Below, in pieces: positions 24,686 to 32,406 of a stretch of DNA of 37,096 nt (position 1 is the first letter of the stretch; each line of letters begins with the position of its first letter). Origin of the DNA: Chitinophagales bacterium (GTDB taxonomy: Bacteria; Bacteroidota; Bacteroidia; Chitinophagales; BACL12); contig JAIBBA010000013.1 of assembly GCA_019694895.1 (NCBI GenBank), positions 1 through 37,096 of the forward strand. The letters run 5' to 3'. Made by a program: the position numbers and the translations under genes. The notes beneath the pieces are model-generated. The model made no database searches. It was not told the origin of the DNA and saw only the letters and a list, made by a program, of their open reading frames with translations.

Positions 24686-26890
24686 CTATTCCACTTTCAT
24701 CACTTTCAGCTCAACACGTTGATTTTGACGGCGTCCGGTAACTGTGGCATTGTCGGCAATTGGTTGTGTTTTGCCATAACCCTTCCATGTTAGGTGATCG
24801 GCAGGAATGCCATTTGCAATGAGGTATTCAACCACTTTATTTGCTCGGTCGTTAGATAATTTTTGACAGAAACCATCACTTGGTAATCCATTGGTATGTC
24901 CGCCAATTTCGACGTAAATGTTTGGATTCGTTTTCAGGAAGGTAACCAGTTCATCTAATGCTGAAGAAGATTCCGGTCTCAAATCGCTTTTGTTTGCTTC
25001 GAAATAAATGTTATTCAGTCGAATTACTGTTCCTTCCCGGATAGGAATCATTTCAATGTCAGCTGTCACTTCCTTATAGGTGCTGTCTTTCGTTTCAAAA
25101 GCATCTGTAATATCGCGAATAATAGAATCGCGGACTGTAGATGAAGTATCTGCAATTTCATCGGGGAGCAATTTTATTACTTCTTCCTCAAGGGCTTCAG
25201 GGGTTATGGGATTGGTTTTAATTTCTGCTTTTAGTGTGGTAGTGATTTCGTGTTTAATGGTAGCGATGCTATCTTCCGGATTATAATCTATGGCATCGTA
25301 ATGCAACTCGGGGTCAATTGTTGCAGAGTAGGGGAGATAGCCCGGTTTGATGATACTGATGAGATAATTGCTTTCAGGAACTACCACTTGATAGCCGCCA
25401 TCGCCACTAGTTGAAATACCATCCGGTTCTTCACTTACTAATCCTCCGAAATTAATATCCGCAGGAATAGGTTTTTTGGTCTCGGCATCGATGATAGTTC
25501 CCTTCAACAATGTAACAGGGTCGGGCTGCAATGGTTTTGGAAGGGGGATGCGATATAAATCTGCTTTCCCATAACTGTTGTTGGTTGACGAAAAATATAC
25601 ATAATCGCCACTGGCAGGAATAGTGAAATAATAATCGTTGCCCGTAGAGTTGATTTGTGACCCTAGGTTTAATGGTTCGCTCCAGTTTGTCCATGTATCG
25701 TCGAGGCGCTTGCTCATAAACATGTCATATCCTCCGTAGCCGGAATGACCATTGGAAGCAAAATAGATAGTTCTATTATCTGCGGCAATAAAAATACTTC
25801 CCTCTGTAGCGGCAGTATTAATAGTTCCACCAATATTTTTAGGTTCGGTCCACACTTTATTCGCTTGCAAAAAGCTTACATAAATATCCATATCGCCGTG
25901 TGTATCGGGGCGTTCAATTGCCATGAGAATCACATTGCCTTCGGTATTCATGTGGTAGCATGAGAACTCGTTATTATTGTAAAAATCGTTGATCTTTAAT
26001 GTCTTTGGAAATGCCCATCCGGTGCCGGTTTTGGTAGATATGGAAATATCTTGTTTTATCTTTTGGTAGTTATTGGCAAGCAACAATGAGCTTCCATCAG
26101 GTGAAATCCACGATACGAAATTGTGTTGTTCATTATTTAATGGAGGGCCGATATTTATGGCGGTTGTCCATTTGTCATTATCTAATTTGGATACATAGAT
26201 ATCGTCGCGCAGGTCAGGGCCTGTATTTTCAAAATAATTTTTGCGTGTAAAATAGAGCGTTTTGCCATCGGGAGAAATAAATGGGAACATATCATCCGCA
26301 TCGGAATTTACCTTAGTGCCAAGGTTTTCCGGTGGAGGCAGTTTCTCGGCATAAGCGAGTTCATTTATTTTGGCTTTGATAGGTTCGCGGCTATCGGAAA
26401 TACCAATACAATCAATTTGATTCATACCTGCTATCACTTTTGTATTGAGTGATACTTTTACTTCTTTCACCAGGTAATCAGTTCGTGGGATAAAGATTCT
26501 GAAAACGCGACTTCCTGTATTGTAAGCCGGCTTGATGGTATCGTTGGTGTAGACGGTATATTTTTTCCCTTCGGTAGAAATAAGCACTACCTCTTTAACA
26601 GCGCCGGGGGCATTGCTTTCGCCTATACCAATTTGTTGCACATATTGAGGCTGAGCAAAGCGCACTTGAATAAATTCTCCTGCCGGATTATCAGGAGTAG
26701 ATGGAGCCCAGGCAACAGTAGATTCGCCGGAGGCAGGAAGTTTATTTGGAGCGCCAAGGGCTTGTTTTGCCGAAAATTGTGTTCGGCTGTATTCAGTTGA
26801 AAATTTCACTACTTCCGAAGCCCACTGAACGTCCTGCGCAAAAAGCAATTGTGAAAGGCACAATAGAAAAATGGTCAGGATTTGGCGCAT
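24686..26890 (-). CDS. OmpA-family envelope protein with PD40 propeller and carboxypeptidase-regulatory domain
   Basis: This 734-residue protein has a signal peptide (MRQILTIFLLCLSQLLFA). A discoidin-like N-terminal domain follows (about 30-165; ALGAPNKLPASG...FIQVRFAQPQYVQQIGIGES), then PD40 beta-propeller repeats (about 185-455; SPDGKTLYFTRKN, SPDGSSLLLANN, AADNRTIYFAS). A CarboxypepD_reg domain (about 460-540) and a C-terminal OmpA peptidoglycan-binding domain (about 625-734; GGHTNG...SNDRANKVVEYL...GRRQNQRVEL) complete it. Propeller, regulatory and OmpA modules in this order resemble T9SS component PorE, but the N-terminal TPR is replaced. It probably links the outer membrane to peptidoglycan. 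Confidence 0.9.
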   Translation of the reverse strand: MRQILTIFLLCLSQLLFAQDVQWASEVVKFSTEYSRTQFSAKQALGAPNKLPASGESTVAWAPSTPDNPAGEFIQVRFAQPQYVQQIGIGESNAPGAVKEVVLISTEGKKYTVYTNDTIKPAYNTGSRVFRIFIPRTDYLVKEVKVSLNTKVIAGMNQIDCIGISDSREPIKAKINELAYAEKLPPPENLGTKVNSDADDMFPFISPDGKTLYFTRKNYFENTGPDLRDDIYVSKLDNDKWTTAINIGPPLNNEQHNFVSWISPDGSSLLLANNYQKIKQDISISTKTGTGWAFPKTLKINDFYNNNEFSCYHMNTEGNVILMAIERPDTHGDMDIYVSFLQANKVWTEPKNIGGTINTAATEGSIFIAADNRTIYFASNGHSGYGGYDMFMSKRLDDTWTNWSEPLNLGSQINSTGNDYYFTIPASGDYVYFSSTNNSYGKADLYRIPLPKPLQPDPVTLLKGTIIDAETKKPIPADINFGGLVSEEPDGISTSGDGGYQVVVPESNYLISIIKPGYLPYSATIDPELHYDAIDYNPEDSIATIKHEITTTLKAEIKTNPITPEALEEEVIKLLPDEIADTSSTVRDSIIRDITDAFETKDSTYKEVTADIEMIPIREGTVIRLNNIYFEANKSDLRPESSSALDELVTFLKTNPNIYVEIGGHTNGLPSDGFCQKLSNDRANKVVEYLIANGIPADHLTWKGYGKTQPIADNATVTGRRQNQRVELKVMKVE

Positions 26891-26923
26891 ATAATATTCA
26901 GATAAACGAATTCTGAAGTGGCA

Positions 26924-27586
26924 TTATTTTGGCAAACGGCTGTCGTCGTCAATGATCTCTTCATAATCGGCATATTCTGTGCCGGAATTATCATTATTAT
27001 CGGATCCCGGGCGTTTTCTGTTGAAAAGCATGGCAAACACTTCGTCAGAGAATTTTATGCCTCTGAAAATGATATTCAGCATGTAGAAAAAGGCAAAGAA
27101 ACCTATCACCCATTTTAAGAAAATAGTATTATATATACTATCAATAGTTTCCAGTAGCCAGCGGTGTGGAGCAAGGTCGGCGATTTGCGGTTGTAATATA
27201 GTCGCTATAAATAACACGATACATGCCATCAGCAAATAACCATCATAGCGCATTACTTGAATACGTTTGCGTTCAAAATTCATGACGGCTCGCCATCTGT
27301 TGCGCTCCAGATTACTGGCAATGGTTGCATAAATGACAAAAGTGCCTGTAAATGCATATGCCATGGCAGCAAGTTTGTAGGTTGTTTCCATGTGCTGAGC
27401 AGTTACCAGTGCTGCAAGGCTTACCAATATGTAATAACCTACAGTTTTAAATACCAGGAAAGTATTATCCTTATTGACACCTACATCTTTAAGCAGGGAT
27501 CCTACCATGGTGGCCAGGAGTTTCCAACCGCTGGTAAAAACGATATTGATCACACCGATATAGAATATGTAGGCAAATATTTCCAT
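26924..27586 (-). CDS. integral membrane protein of unknown function
   Basis: This 220-residue protein has about four or five hydrophobic helices (about 5-25, 45-65, 70-92, 112-132, 155-175). The cytoplasmic-looking linker NLERNRWRAVMNFERKRIQ lies between helices 3 and 4, and the tail is strongly acidic (DNNDNSGTEYADYEEIIDDD). I recognise no family. It is 33 bases upstream of the OmpA/PD40 gene on the same strand and might share its transcript. A TATCTTTG box ends 7 bases before its ATG, immediately behind the terminator of the luxR-type gene. Confidence 0.75.
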   Translation of the reverse strand: MEIFAYIFYIGVINIVFTSGWKLLATMVGSLLKDVGVNKDNTFLVFKTVGYYILVSLAALVTAQHMETTYKLAAMAYAFTGTFVIYATIASNLERNRWRAVMNFERKRIQVMRYDGYLLMACIVLFIATILQPQIADLAPHRWLLETIDSIYNTIFLKWVIGFFAFFYMLNIIFRGIKFSDEVFAMLFNRKRPGSDNNDNSGTEYADYEEIIDDDSRLPK

Positions 27587-27593
27587 CGTCGGA

Positions 27594-27601
27594 CAAAGAT
27601 A
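27594..27601 (-). promoter_or_regulatory. candidate -7 box for the membrane protein gene
   Basis: On the minus strand this reads TATCTTTG (exact consensus), 7 bases before the ATG at 27586. There is no -33 TTG at about 20 bases, because that position is inside the T-run of the upstream terminator. Confidence 0.4.
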
Positions 27602-27620
27602 CCTGTAAGTAAATAAAAAA

Positions 27621-27644
27621 ACCGCCCCCGGGGGTGGGGACGGT
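27621..27644 (-). terminator. GC-rich rho-independent terminator
   Basis: ACCG-CCCC pairs with GGGG-CGGT with one bulged A; on the minus strand TTTTTTTATTT follows. It lies about 60 bases after the stop of the LuxR-type gene at 27707 and separates it from the next leftward unit. Confidence 0.88.
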
Positions 27645-27706
27645 CAGCGATTCAACAGCCTATGTTGAAGAGGGAGAAACTTGGGATAGCAGAGTTGTGC
27701 TTGTGT

Positions 27707-27967
27707 TTACAATAAATAAGGGTCACTGAAAACTGAGGGCTGTAAAATGCCATTGCTGATGGTGTAATGAAATACACCGAATATGTTGCGGGCTTCCACG
27801 CGACGGATCATGCGCTTTCGGTGACTTTCAACTGTATTTTCGGAGATGCTCAATTCCAGTGCTATCTCTCTGGTTGTCATTCCTTTAGCAATTAATTGTA
27901 AGATCTGACGTTCGCGTTTGCTGAAGTCGAGAAGACGTTTTTTGGTAAATAAGATCGGCGCGTGCAT
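27707..27967 (-). CDS. stand-alone LuxR-type HTH regulator
   Basis: This 86-residue protein is almost entirely a GerE/LuxR DNA-binding domain: FSKRERQILQLIAKGMTTREIALELS, then ISENTVESHRKRMIRRV (helix-turn-helix, about residues 15-60). No receiver or sensor domain is present. The longest frame begins at 28003, but that region holds the -7 (TACCTTTG) and -33 elements, so the ATG at 27967 (MHAPIL) is the start. A short C-terminal tail (ISNGILQPSVFSDPYLL) is of unknown use. It diverges from a large helical-protein gene with a perfect palindrome midway between. It may regulate itself or its neighbour; that is inference. Confidence 0.88.
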   Translation of the reverse strand: MHAPILFTKKRLLDFSKRERQILQLIAKGMTTREIALELSISENTVESHRKRMIRRVEARNIFGVFHYTISNGILQPSVFSDPYLL

Positions 27968-27988
27968 AGTGTTTGTTGTTTGATAAGC

Positions 27989-28019
27989 CAAAGGTATTTC
28001 CACCCCTGAGCCTGCTCAA
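27989..28019 (-). promoter_or_regulatory. promoter of the LuxR-type gene; decides its start
   Basis: On the minus strand, TTG (plus-strand 28017-28019), 20 bases and TACCTTTG (27989-27996) fit the -33/-7 consensus. The predicted start near 27984 leaves a leader of about 17 bases before the ATG at 27967. Confidence 0.65.
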
Positions 28020-28124
28020 GCCAAATTTTGACCGATTCTTCAACGTCTGACAGACAAATATGAAAATAATTAATATGTATAACGCCTGTAATGCAATTGG
28101 GGATAGCGTTTTAGCGGTTATCAG

Positions 28125-28138
28125 TTCCGTTAACGGAA
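28125..28138. promoter_or_regulatory. perfect 14-bp palindrome (possible operator)
   Basis: TTCCGTTAACGGAA is its own reverse complement. It lies almost exactly midway between the divergent LuxR-type gene and the helical-protein gene. It is followed at 28149-28164 by a second inverted repeat, TATCC and GGATA around GTTTTT. Such sites suit a dimeric HTH regulator. Confidence 0.4.
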
Positions 28139-28292
28139 AACCGTGAATTATCCGTTTTTGGATATGAAAAATGGTAAATTAACCGATTATTGCTATCATT
28201 TCAGGCTTAATAAGCGGTTTTTGGCATTGACTTTGAGCAGTTAGTTTTCAAACTGGAGTTCTTCAACCTATATTTACCCCTGAAGCAAGCCC

Positions 28293-29813
28293 ATGCATAG
28301 TCCGGCAGAAGACCTATACCACCTGATTCATGCCCTTTCAGCAAATGAAAAGCGTTATTTCCGACTTTTTGCGCAACGTCATGGCAATGAAAAGGACAAA
28401 CTGTACATGAAGGTATTCGATCTTATCATGGCTCAAGAGGATGGATATGATGAAGAAATCGTGAAAAAGAAATTGAAGACTGCTGCCGCGATAAAGCAAC
28501 TTCCACAAACAAAAAATTACTTGTATGACCTGATCATGCAGAGTATGCGGTTGTATCGCAGCGATAAAAATGTAGCCACAGAGGTGTTTAATCTCATTCA
28601 GGATGAGCTTTTTTATACAGAGAAGGGATTGACACAAATGCGATCAAAAGCTTTAAAAAAAGCCAAAGAACTCGCCTATGAATATGATTTGATCTATTGC
28701 TTGGTTACCATTTTGCAACGCGAACGCATCTACGCCTTGAAATTTTCCGGTGGCGATCCGAATGAAACGATCCGAAAATTACATGCTGAAGAGGAATGGG
28801 TATTTGATCGACTAAATAATGAATCTAAGCTTGGTGAAGTGTTCTTCACTTTATGGGTTCAGTTTATCAAAGATCCATTGATGCGCAGTAATGAAGACCT
28901 TGAACAATATACTTCATCACGCGATGCGGTATTGAATCAAAAATTTGAAGACCTGCATACGTTTACAGAAAAATTCTTTTGGCTGAGGGCGAAGGGGCTT
29001 ATTTGTAAATATAACCACGACTATCAAGGCACTTTTCAGCTGACAAAGCAATTAGTAGATCTATTCAGCGACTATCCGCAACACAGGCTCAATGTAATGG
29101 GAAATTATATTGACGCGCTTTCTAATTATTTGTCGGCCGCGCATGTTGTAGGTAATTATGATGAATTTGAAGAGGTGATAGCAAAGCTTGAAGAATTGCC
29201 TCGTGAAGCAGTGAAAGATGATAATTCCATTTCGCAGGTGGTTATCAATAATAAGATTCTCTATGCCATGAATCGCGGTATGTACAGCCGAAGTGGTATG
29301 CTGGCAGAAGAATTTGAGAATTATTGCCGCAAGTTTGAAAATATTATTACAGAATCCTTCCTTGTTGTTACGCCATATAACCTTTCGTTGATGTTTTTTA
29401 TCAATGGCGAGTACGACAGATCCCTGGATTACTGTCAGCGCGTCATGCAATTTAAAACCGATGTGAAAATTGAATTACAACATGGCGCTTCCATGCTTTA
29501 TCTGATCATATTGATTGAACAAGAGCAGCTTGTGTTCTTTGAATCAGCTTACAGAAGTGTTGTCCGCAGCATGAAAAATCGCGGAAAGTTCGATGACTTC
29601 GAGCGACTATTTACTACTCAGCTGAAAAAAATCGCCAATACTCCGGAAAGACAACGCAAGCCGCTATATGGTAAGCTTTACGAAGACTTGTTAATGCTGA
29701 AAAAGGAATCCGGAAACAAGCGCTTTGTTTTCATGACAGAAACTTTGTCGTGGTGTGCTTCTAAAACCGGTGATAAAAAAATGGCTGAACTTGTGCTTCA
29801 ACCATTTAATTAA
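28293..29813 (+). CDS. large helical cytoplasmic protein, TPR-like (unknown function)
   Basis: This 506-residue protein has no signal peptide or membrane segment. It is predicted alpha-helical throughout and rich in charged and aromatic residues, with helix pairs spaced like TPR/SEL repeats (LRAKGLICKYNHDYQGTFQLTKQL, YNLSLMFFINGEYDRSLDYCQRVMQF). The N-terminus (DLYHLIHALSANEKRYFRLFAQRH) resembles a conserved start I associate with uncharacterised Bacteroidota proteins. It may be a scaffold. A TATATTTA stretch at 28269-28276 is one base off the -7 consensus. It diverges from the LuxR-type regulator. Confidence 0.78.
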   Translation: MHSPAEDLYHLIHALSANEKRYFRLFAQRHGNEKDKLYMKVFDLIMAQEDGYDEEIVKKKLKTAAAIKQLPQTKNYLYDLIMQSMRLYRSDKNVATEVFNLIQDELFYTEKGLTQMRSKALKKAKELAYEYDLIYCLVTILQRERIYALKFSGGDPNETIRKLHAEEEWVFDRLNNESKLGEVFFTLWVQFIKDPLMRSNEDLEQYTSSRDAVLNQKFEDLHTFTEKFFWLRAKGLICKYNHDYQGTFQLTKQLVDLFSDYPQHRLNVMGNYIDALSNYLSAAHVVGNYDEFEEVIAKLEELPREAVKDDNSISQVVINNKILYAMNRGMYSRSGMLAEEFENYCRKFENIITESFLVVTPYNLSLMFFINGEYDRSLDYCQRVMQFKTDVKIELQHGASMLYLIILIEQEQLVFFESAYRSVVRSMKNRGKFDDFERLFTTQLKKIANTPERQRKPLYGKLYEDLLMLKKESGNKRFVFMTETLSWCASKTGDKKMAELVLQPFN

Positions 29814-29822
29814 TATTTCCAT

Positions 29823-30362
29823 TTACTCATTACAATAATAACAGTAGTTATCATTACAGCATATGGCTGTAGCAGGTGTTTGTTTGCACATAACGTTACC
29901 GCTGTATCTGGCTACCAATCGAATTTGCATGCTTCCGTTTATGGATACCTGCTCGAACTTAGCTTTGAGTTGACCTTCCGCTGAAATGTTAAACAGGTTT
30001 GTGAAGCCTTTGCTGCCTCCTGTACATGTTTGTCCGTAGTCGTCATCCTCCCATCCGATTCCCGTCAGCTTAAAACATCCCGCACCACCTGAGCAGGCTT
30101 CTATTTTTGAATTTCCTGTTAATGGGTTGAAATAAATGGTATCTACTCCCGGAGTGCCGGTGTTACCCTGCATATAAGCACTCTGCGAAATCTGTTTGAA
30201 GGTGATTGCCTTGTTGCTGCCATTTTGTGTAATAAACACGGTTGCAGGACTGCTAGAATTAAAAGTTCCTAGCAACTGTCCGCTGACATAAATTTTAAGG
30301 TCTTGTCCCGAAGGTGTAAATGTAATGTCACCGACATTACCGAAAGGAAGTGTATTTTGCAT
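29823..30362 (-). CDS. unknown protein with Cys-rich C-terminal tail
   Basis: This 179-residue protein has no signal peptide. The N-terminal half is beta-like, Gly/Ser/Thr-rich (GDITFTPSGQDLKIYVSGQLLG). The second half carries eight cysteines, five of them in the last 20 residues (ICCNDNYCYYCNE at the end), which suggests metal binding or disulfide cross-links. The longer frame starts with TTG at 30383, so the ATG at 30362 is preferred. I recognise no family. It is convergent with the helical-protein gene (9-base gap) and divergent from the DNA methyltransferase. Confidence 0.65.
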   Translation of the reverse strand: MQNTLPFGNVGDITFTPSGQDLKIYVSGQLLGTFNSSSPATVFITQNGSNKAITFKQISQSAYMQGNTGTPGVDTIYFNPLTGNSKIEACSGGAGCFKLTGIGWEDDDYGQTCTGGSKGFTNLFNISAEGQLKAKFEQVSINGSMQIRLVARYSGNVMCKQTPATAICCNDNYCYYCNE

Positions 30363-30476
30363 GGTCAATGGTTGATGACGCAAAACTGGCAGTTTTTTTT
30401 ATTACAACCAAATACAGGACAGTCCACAGTGTATATGTTCATGTATATTCACTGTTTTTGGTGAATTTTACGGCTC

Positions 30477-31658
30477 ATGCAAGCTGCAGGTATAAACAGA
30501 TCATCCATTCAATTCAAAGGGAAACGGGTTCCTGTATATACCGGCTCTTTTTGGACTTCTAAACAAAGGGAGGGTCATAACCTGCATGAAATAGCCTACA
30601 GAGCCTGCTTTAAGCCATCGTTGCCTAAATATTTTATTGAAAAATATACCAATGAAGGTGATGTGGTTTATGATCCATTCAGCGGAAGAGGTACAACGGT
30701 AATTGAAGCTGCCCTGCGTGGAAGGCGAATTATTGCCAATGATGTAAATCCCATTAGTGCCATATTATCAGGTGGGAGATTATGTATTCCGGAATTACAG
30801 GCTCTGGACCGGCGGTTAAGTCATATTTTATCGGGAACTCCTGTAAAAGAACGACATACACTTAGTATGTTTTATCATAAGCATACATTAAATGAAATTC
30901 TGCTATTGCGGGAGTGGTTAAAAAAGCGCAAACTTTCGGGCACTGAAGACGCTCTCGACCGATGGATTCGCATGGTTGCCACAAACAGACTTACAGGTCA
31001 TTCGCCCGGATTTTTTTCTGTTTATACATTGCCTCCAAATCAGGCAGTATCGCGCGAAAGGCAGTTGCTCATCAATAAAAAACGCAACCAAAAGCCGGAA
31101 TATCGCGATGTGCATGCACTAATCATGAAAAAGTCGCGCAACCTGATAAAAGACCTGGATATTTCAACAAAAAAATACCTTTCTCAGGCAGCAACATCAG
31201 CTCTTTTAATCAATAGTGATGCTGCAGCAACACGACAAATAAAAAACAATTCCGTTACACTTGTTGTTACCTCACCGCCATTTCTCGATGTAGTGCAATA
31301 TGCCAAAGACAATTGGCTGCGCTGTTGGTTTAACGATATCGATGTAAATGAAATTGCCAAACGCATCACCATGTCGAAAACAGTTGATGCATGGATGCAG
31401 AAAATGCAACAAGTATTCTTCGAATTATATCGCATTACTGCCAAAGGAGGACACGTGGCTTTCGAAACAGGTGAAATTCATTACGGGAAAACACGTCTGG
31501 AAACCATTGTGCTTGAAATGGGATTACATGCCGGTTTTGAAGTTGATAGATTGATGATTAATGAGCAACAATTTACCAAAACAGCCAATATTTGGGGAAT
31601 TCGCAATAATACGCATGGTACGAATTCGAACAGGATAGTACTTTTCAGAAAAAAATGA
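30477..31658 (+). CDS. orphan DNA methyltransferase (N6-A/N4-C type, motif I before motif IV)
   Basis: This 393-residue AdoMet-dependent DNA methyltransferase has the AdoMet loop motif DPFSGRGTT at about residues 63-71. The catalytic motif TSPPF comes later (about 265-269), separated by about 190 mostly helical, basic residues. SPP-type motif IV is common in N4-cytosine enzymes. The order I, then a possible target-recognition region, then IV is alpha-like. A C-terminal KTANIWGIRNNTHGTNSNRIVLFRK segment closes the fold. No restriction enzyme or specificity subunit is nearby, so it is an orphan methylase. The target is unknown. Confidence 0.85.
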   Translation: MQAAGINRSSIQFKGKRVPVYTGSFWTSKQREGHNLHEIAYRACFKPSLPKYFIEKYTNEGDVVYDPFSGRGTTVIEAALRGRRIIANDVNPISAILSGGRLCIPELQALDRRLSHILSGTPVKERHTLSMFYHKHTLNEILLLREWLKKRKLSGTEDALDRWIRMVATNRLTGHSPGFFSVYTLPPNQAVSRERQLLINKKRNQKPEYRDVHALIMKKSRNLIKDLDISTKKYLSQAATSALLINSDAAATRQIKNNSVTLVVTSPPFLDVVQYAKDNWLRCWFNDIDVNEIAKRITMSKTVDAWMQKMQQVFFELYRITAKGGHVAFETGEIHYGKTRLETIVLEMGLHAGFEVDRLMINEQQFTKTANIWGIRNNTHGTNSNRIVLFRKK

Positions 31659-31670
31659 GATCAGCTTACC

Positions 31671-32327
31671 TCAGCCCAATACCATTTGTCCATCTTGCAT
31701 CACCAGTTTCCTGTCGGCCATATCTGCCAACTCGGTATTATGTGTTACGATGATAAATGTTTGTTTGAAGGTATCGCGCAACTGGAAAAACAATTCGTGT
31801 AATTCTTTTGCTGTTTGTGTGTCTAAATTACCTGAAGGCTCATCAGCAAGTATTACAGCAGGTTGATTGATCAAGGCTCTTGCAACGGCTACACGTTGTT
31901 GTTCACCGCCCGACATTTGATTGGGTTTGTGTTGCATCCTGTCGCTAACGCGCAAATATTCGAGCAATTCCTTCGCTCTGGCTTCAACTTCTGATTCCTT
32001 TCTGCCTGCAATATATCCGGGGATACACACATTTTCCAAGGCGGTAAATTCAGGAAGCAGGTGGTGAAATTGAAATACAAAGCCTATGAGCTTATTTCTG
32101 AATGCTGAAAGTTGCTTTTCGGAGAGTGACTTGACTGAGACATCGTTCAATATTACATCGCCTTTATCCGGTTTGTCGAGAGTGCCAATAATGTGTAACA
32201 GCGTGCTTTTACCCGCTCCCGAAGCACCTACAATACTAACTACTTCTGCAGGGTTTACCTGCAAATCTACACCCTTCAGGACCTGTAAAGGGCCAAAAGA
32301 TTTATAAATACCGGTGGCTGTTACCAA
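31671..32327 (-). CDS. lolD: LolD-type lipoprotein-releasing ABC ATPase (TTG start)
   Basis: This 218-residue ABC ATPase has Walker [10 protein letters not shown] (about 33-41), the Q-loop in [18 protein letters not shown], signature [15 protein letters not shown] (about 139-153), Walker [13 protein letters not shown] and a switch histidine in [22 protein letters not shown] and SGNLDT are typical of LolD/MacB-like ATPases that drive lipoprotein release by LolCE or efflux. No LolC/E gene is adjacent. The start codon is TTG at 32327: an in-frame stop lies just upstream and no ATG fits the family N-terminus. Confidence 0.88.
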   Translation of the reverse strand: MVTATGIYKSFGPLQVLKGVDLQVNPAEVVSIVGASGAGKSTLLHIIGTLDKPDKGDVILNDVSVKSLSEKQLSAFRNKLIGFVFQFHHLLPEFTALENVCIPGYIAGRKESEVEARAKELLEYLRVSDRMQHKPNQMSGGEQQRVAVARALINQPAVILADEPSGNLDTQTAKELHELFFQLRDTFKQTFIIVTHNTELADMADRKLVMQDGQMVLG

Positions 32328-32382
32328 GTTTGTATGATTGAGTTATGACAATTCAGCGCCGACTAATGCGTCAATGCTTTCC

Positions 32383-32390
32383 TATATTTG
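32383..32390 (+). promoter_or_regulatory. -7 box for the PNGase F-like gene; decides its start
   Basis: TATATTTG matches the consensus and ends 16 bases before the ATG at 32407. It lies inside the longest reading frame (from 32338), so that longer start cannot be transcribed from it. Confidence 0.5.
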
Positions 32391-32406
32391 TGCCAAACTT
32401 ACAACC

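Noticed and set aside
31671..32327. Defence-system ABC ATPase next to the methyltransferase
   Set aside because: The motifs match LolD/MacB-type ATPases, not restriction or defence ATPases, and the two genes are convergent rather than co-transcribed.
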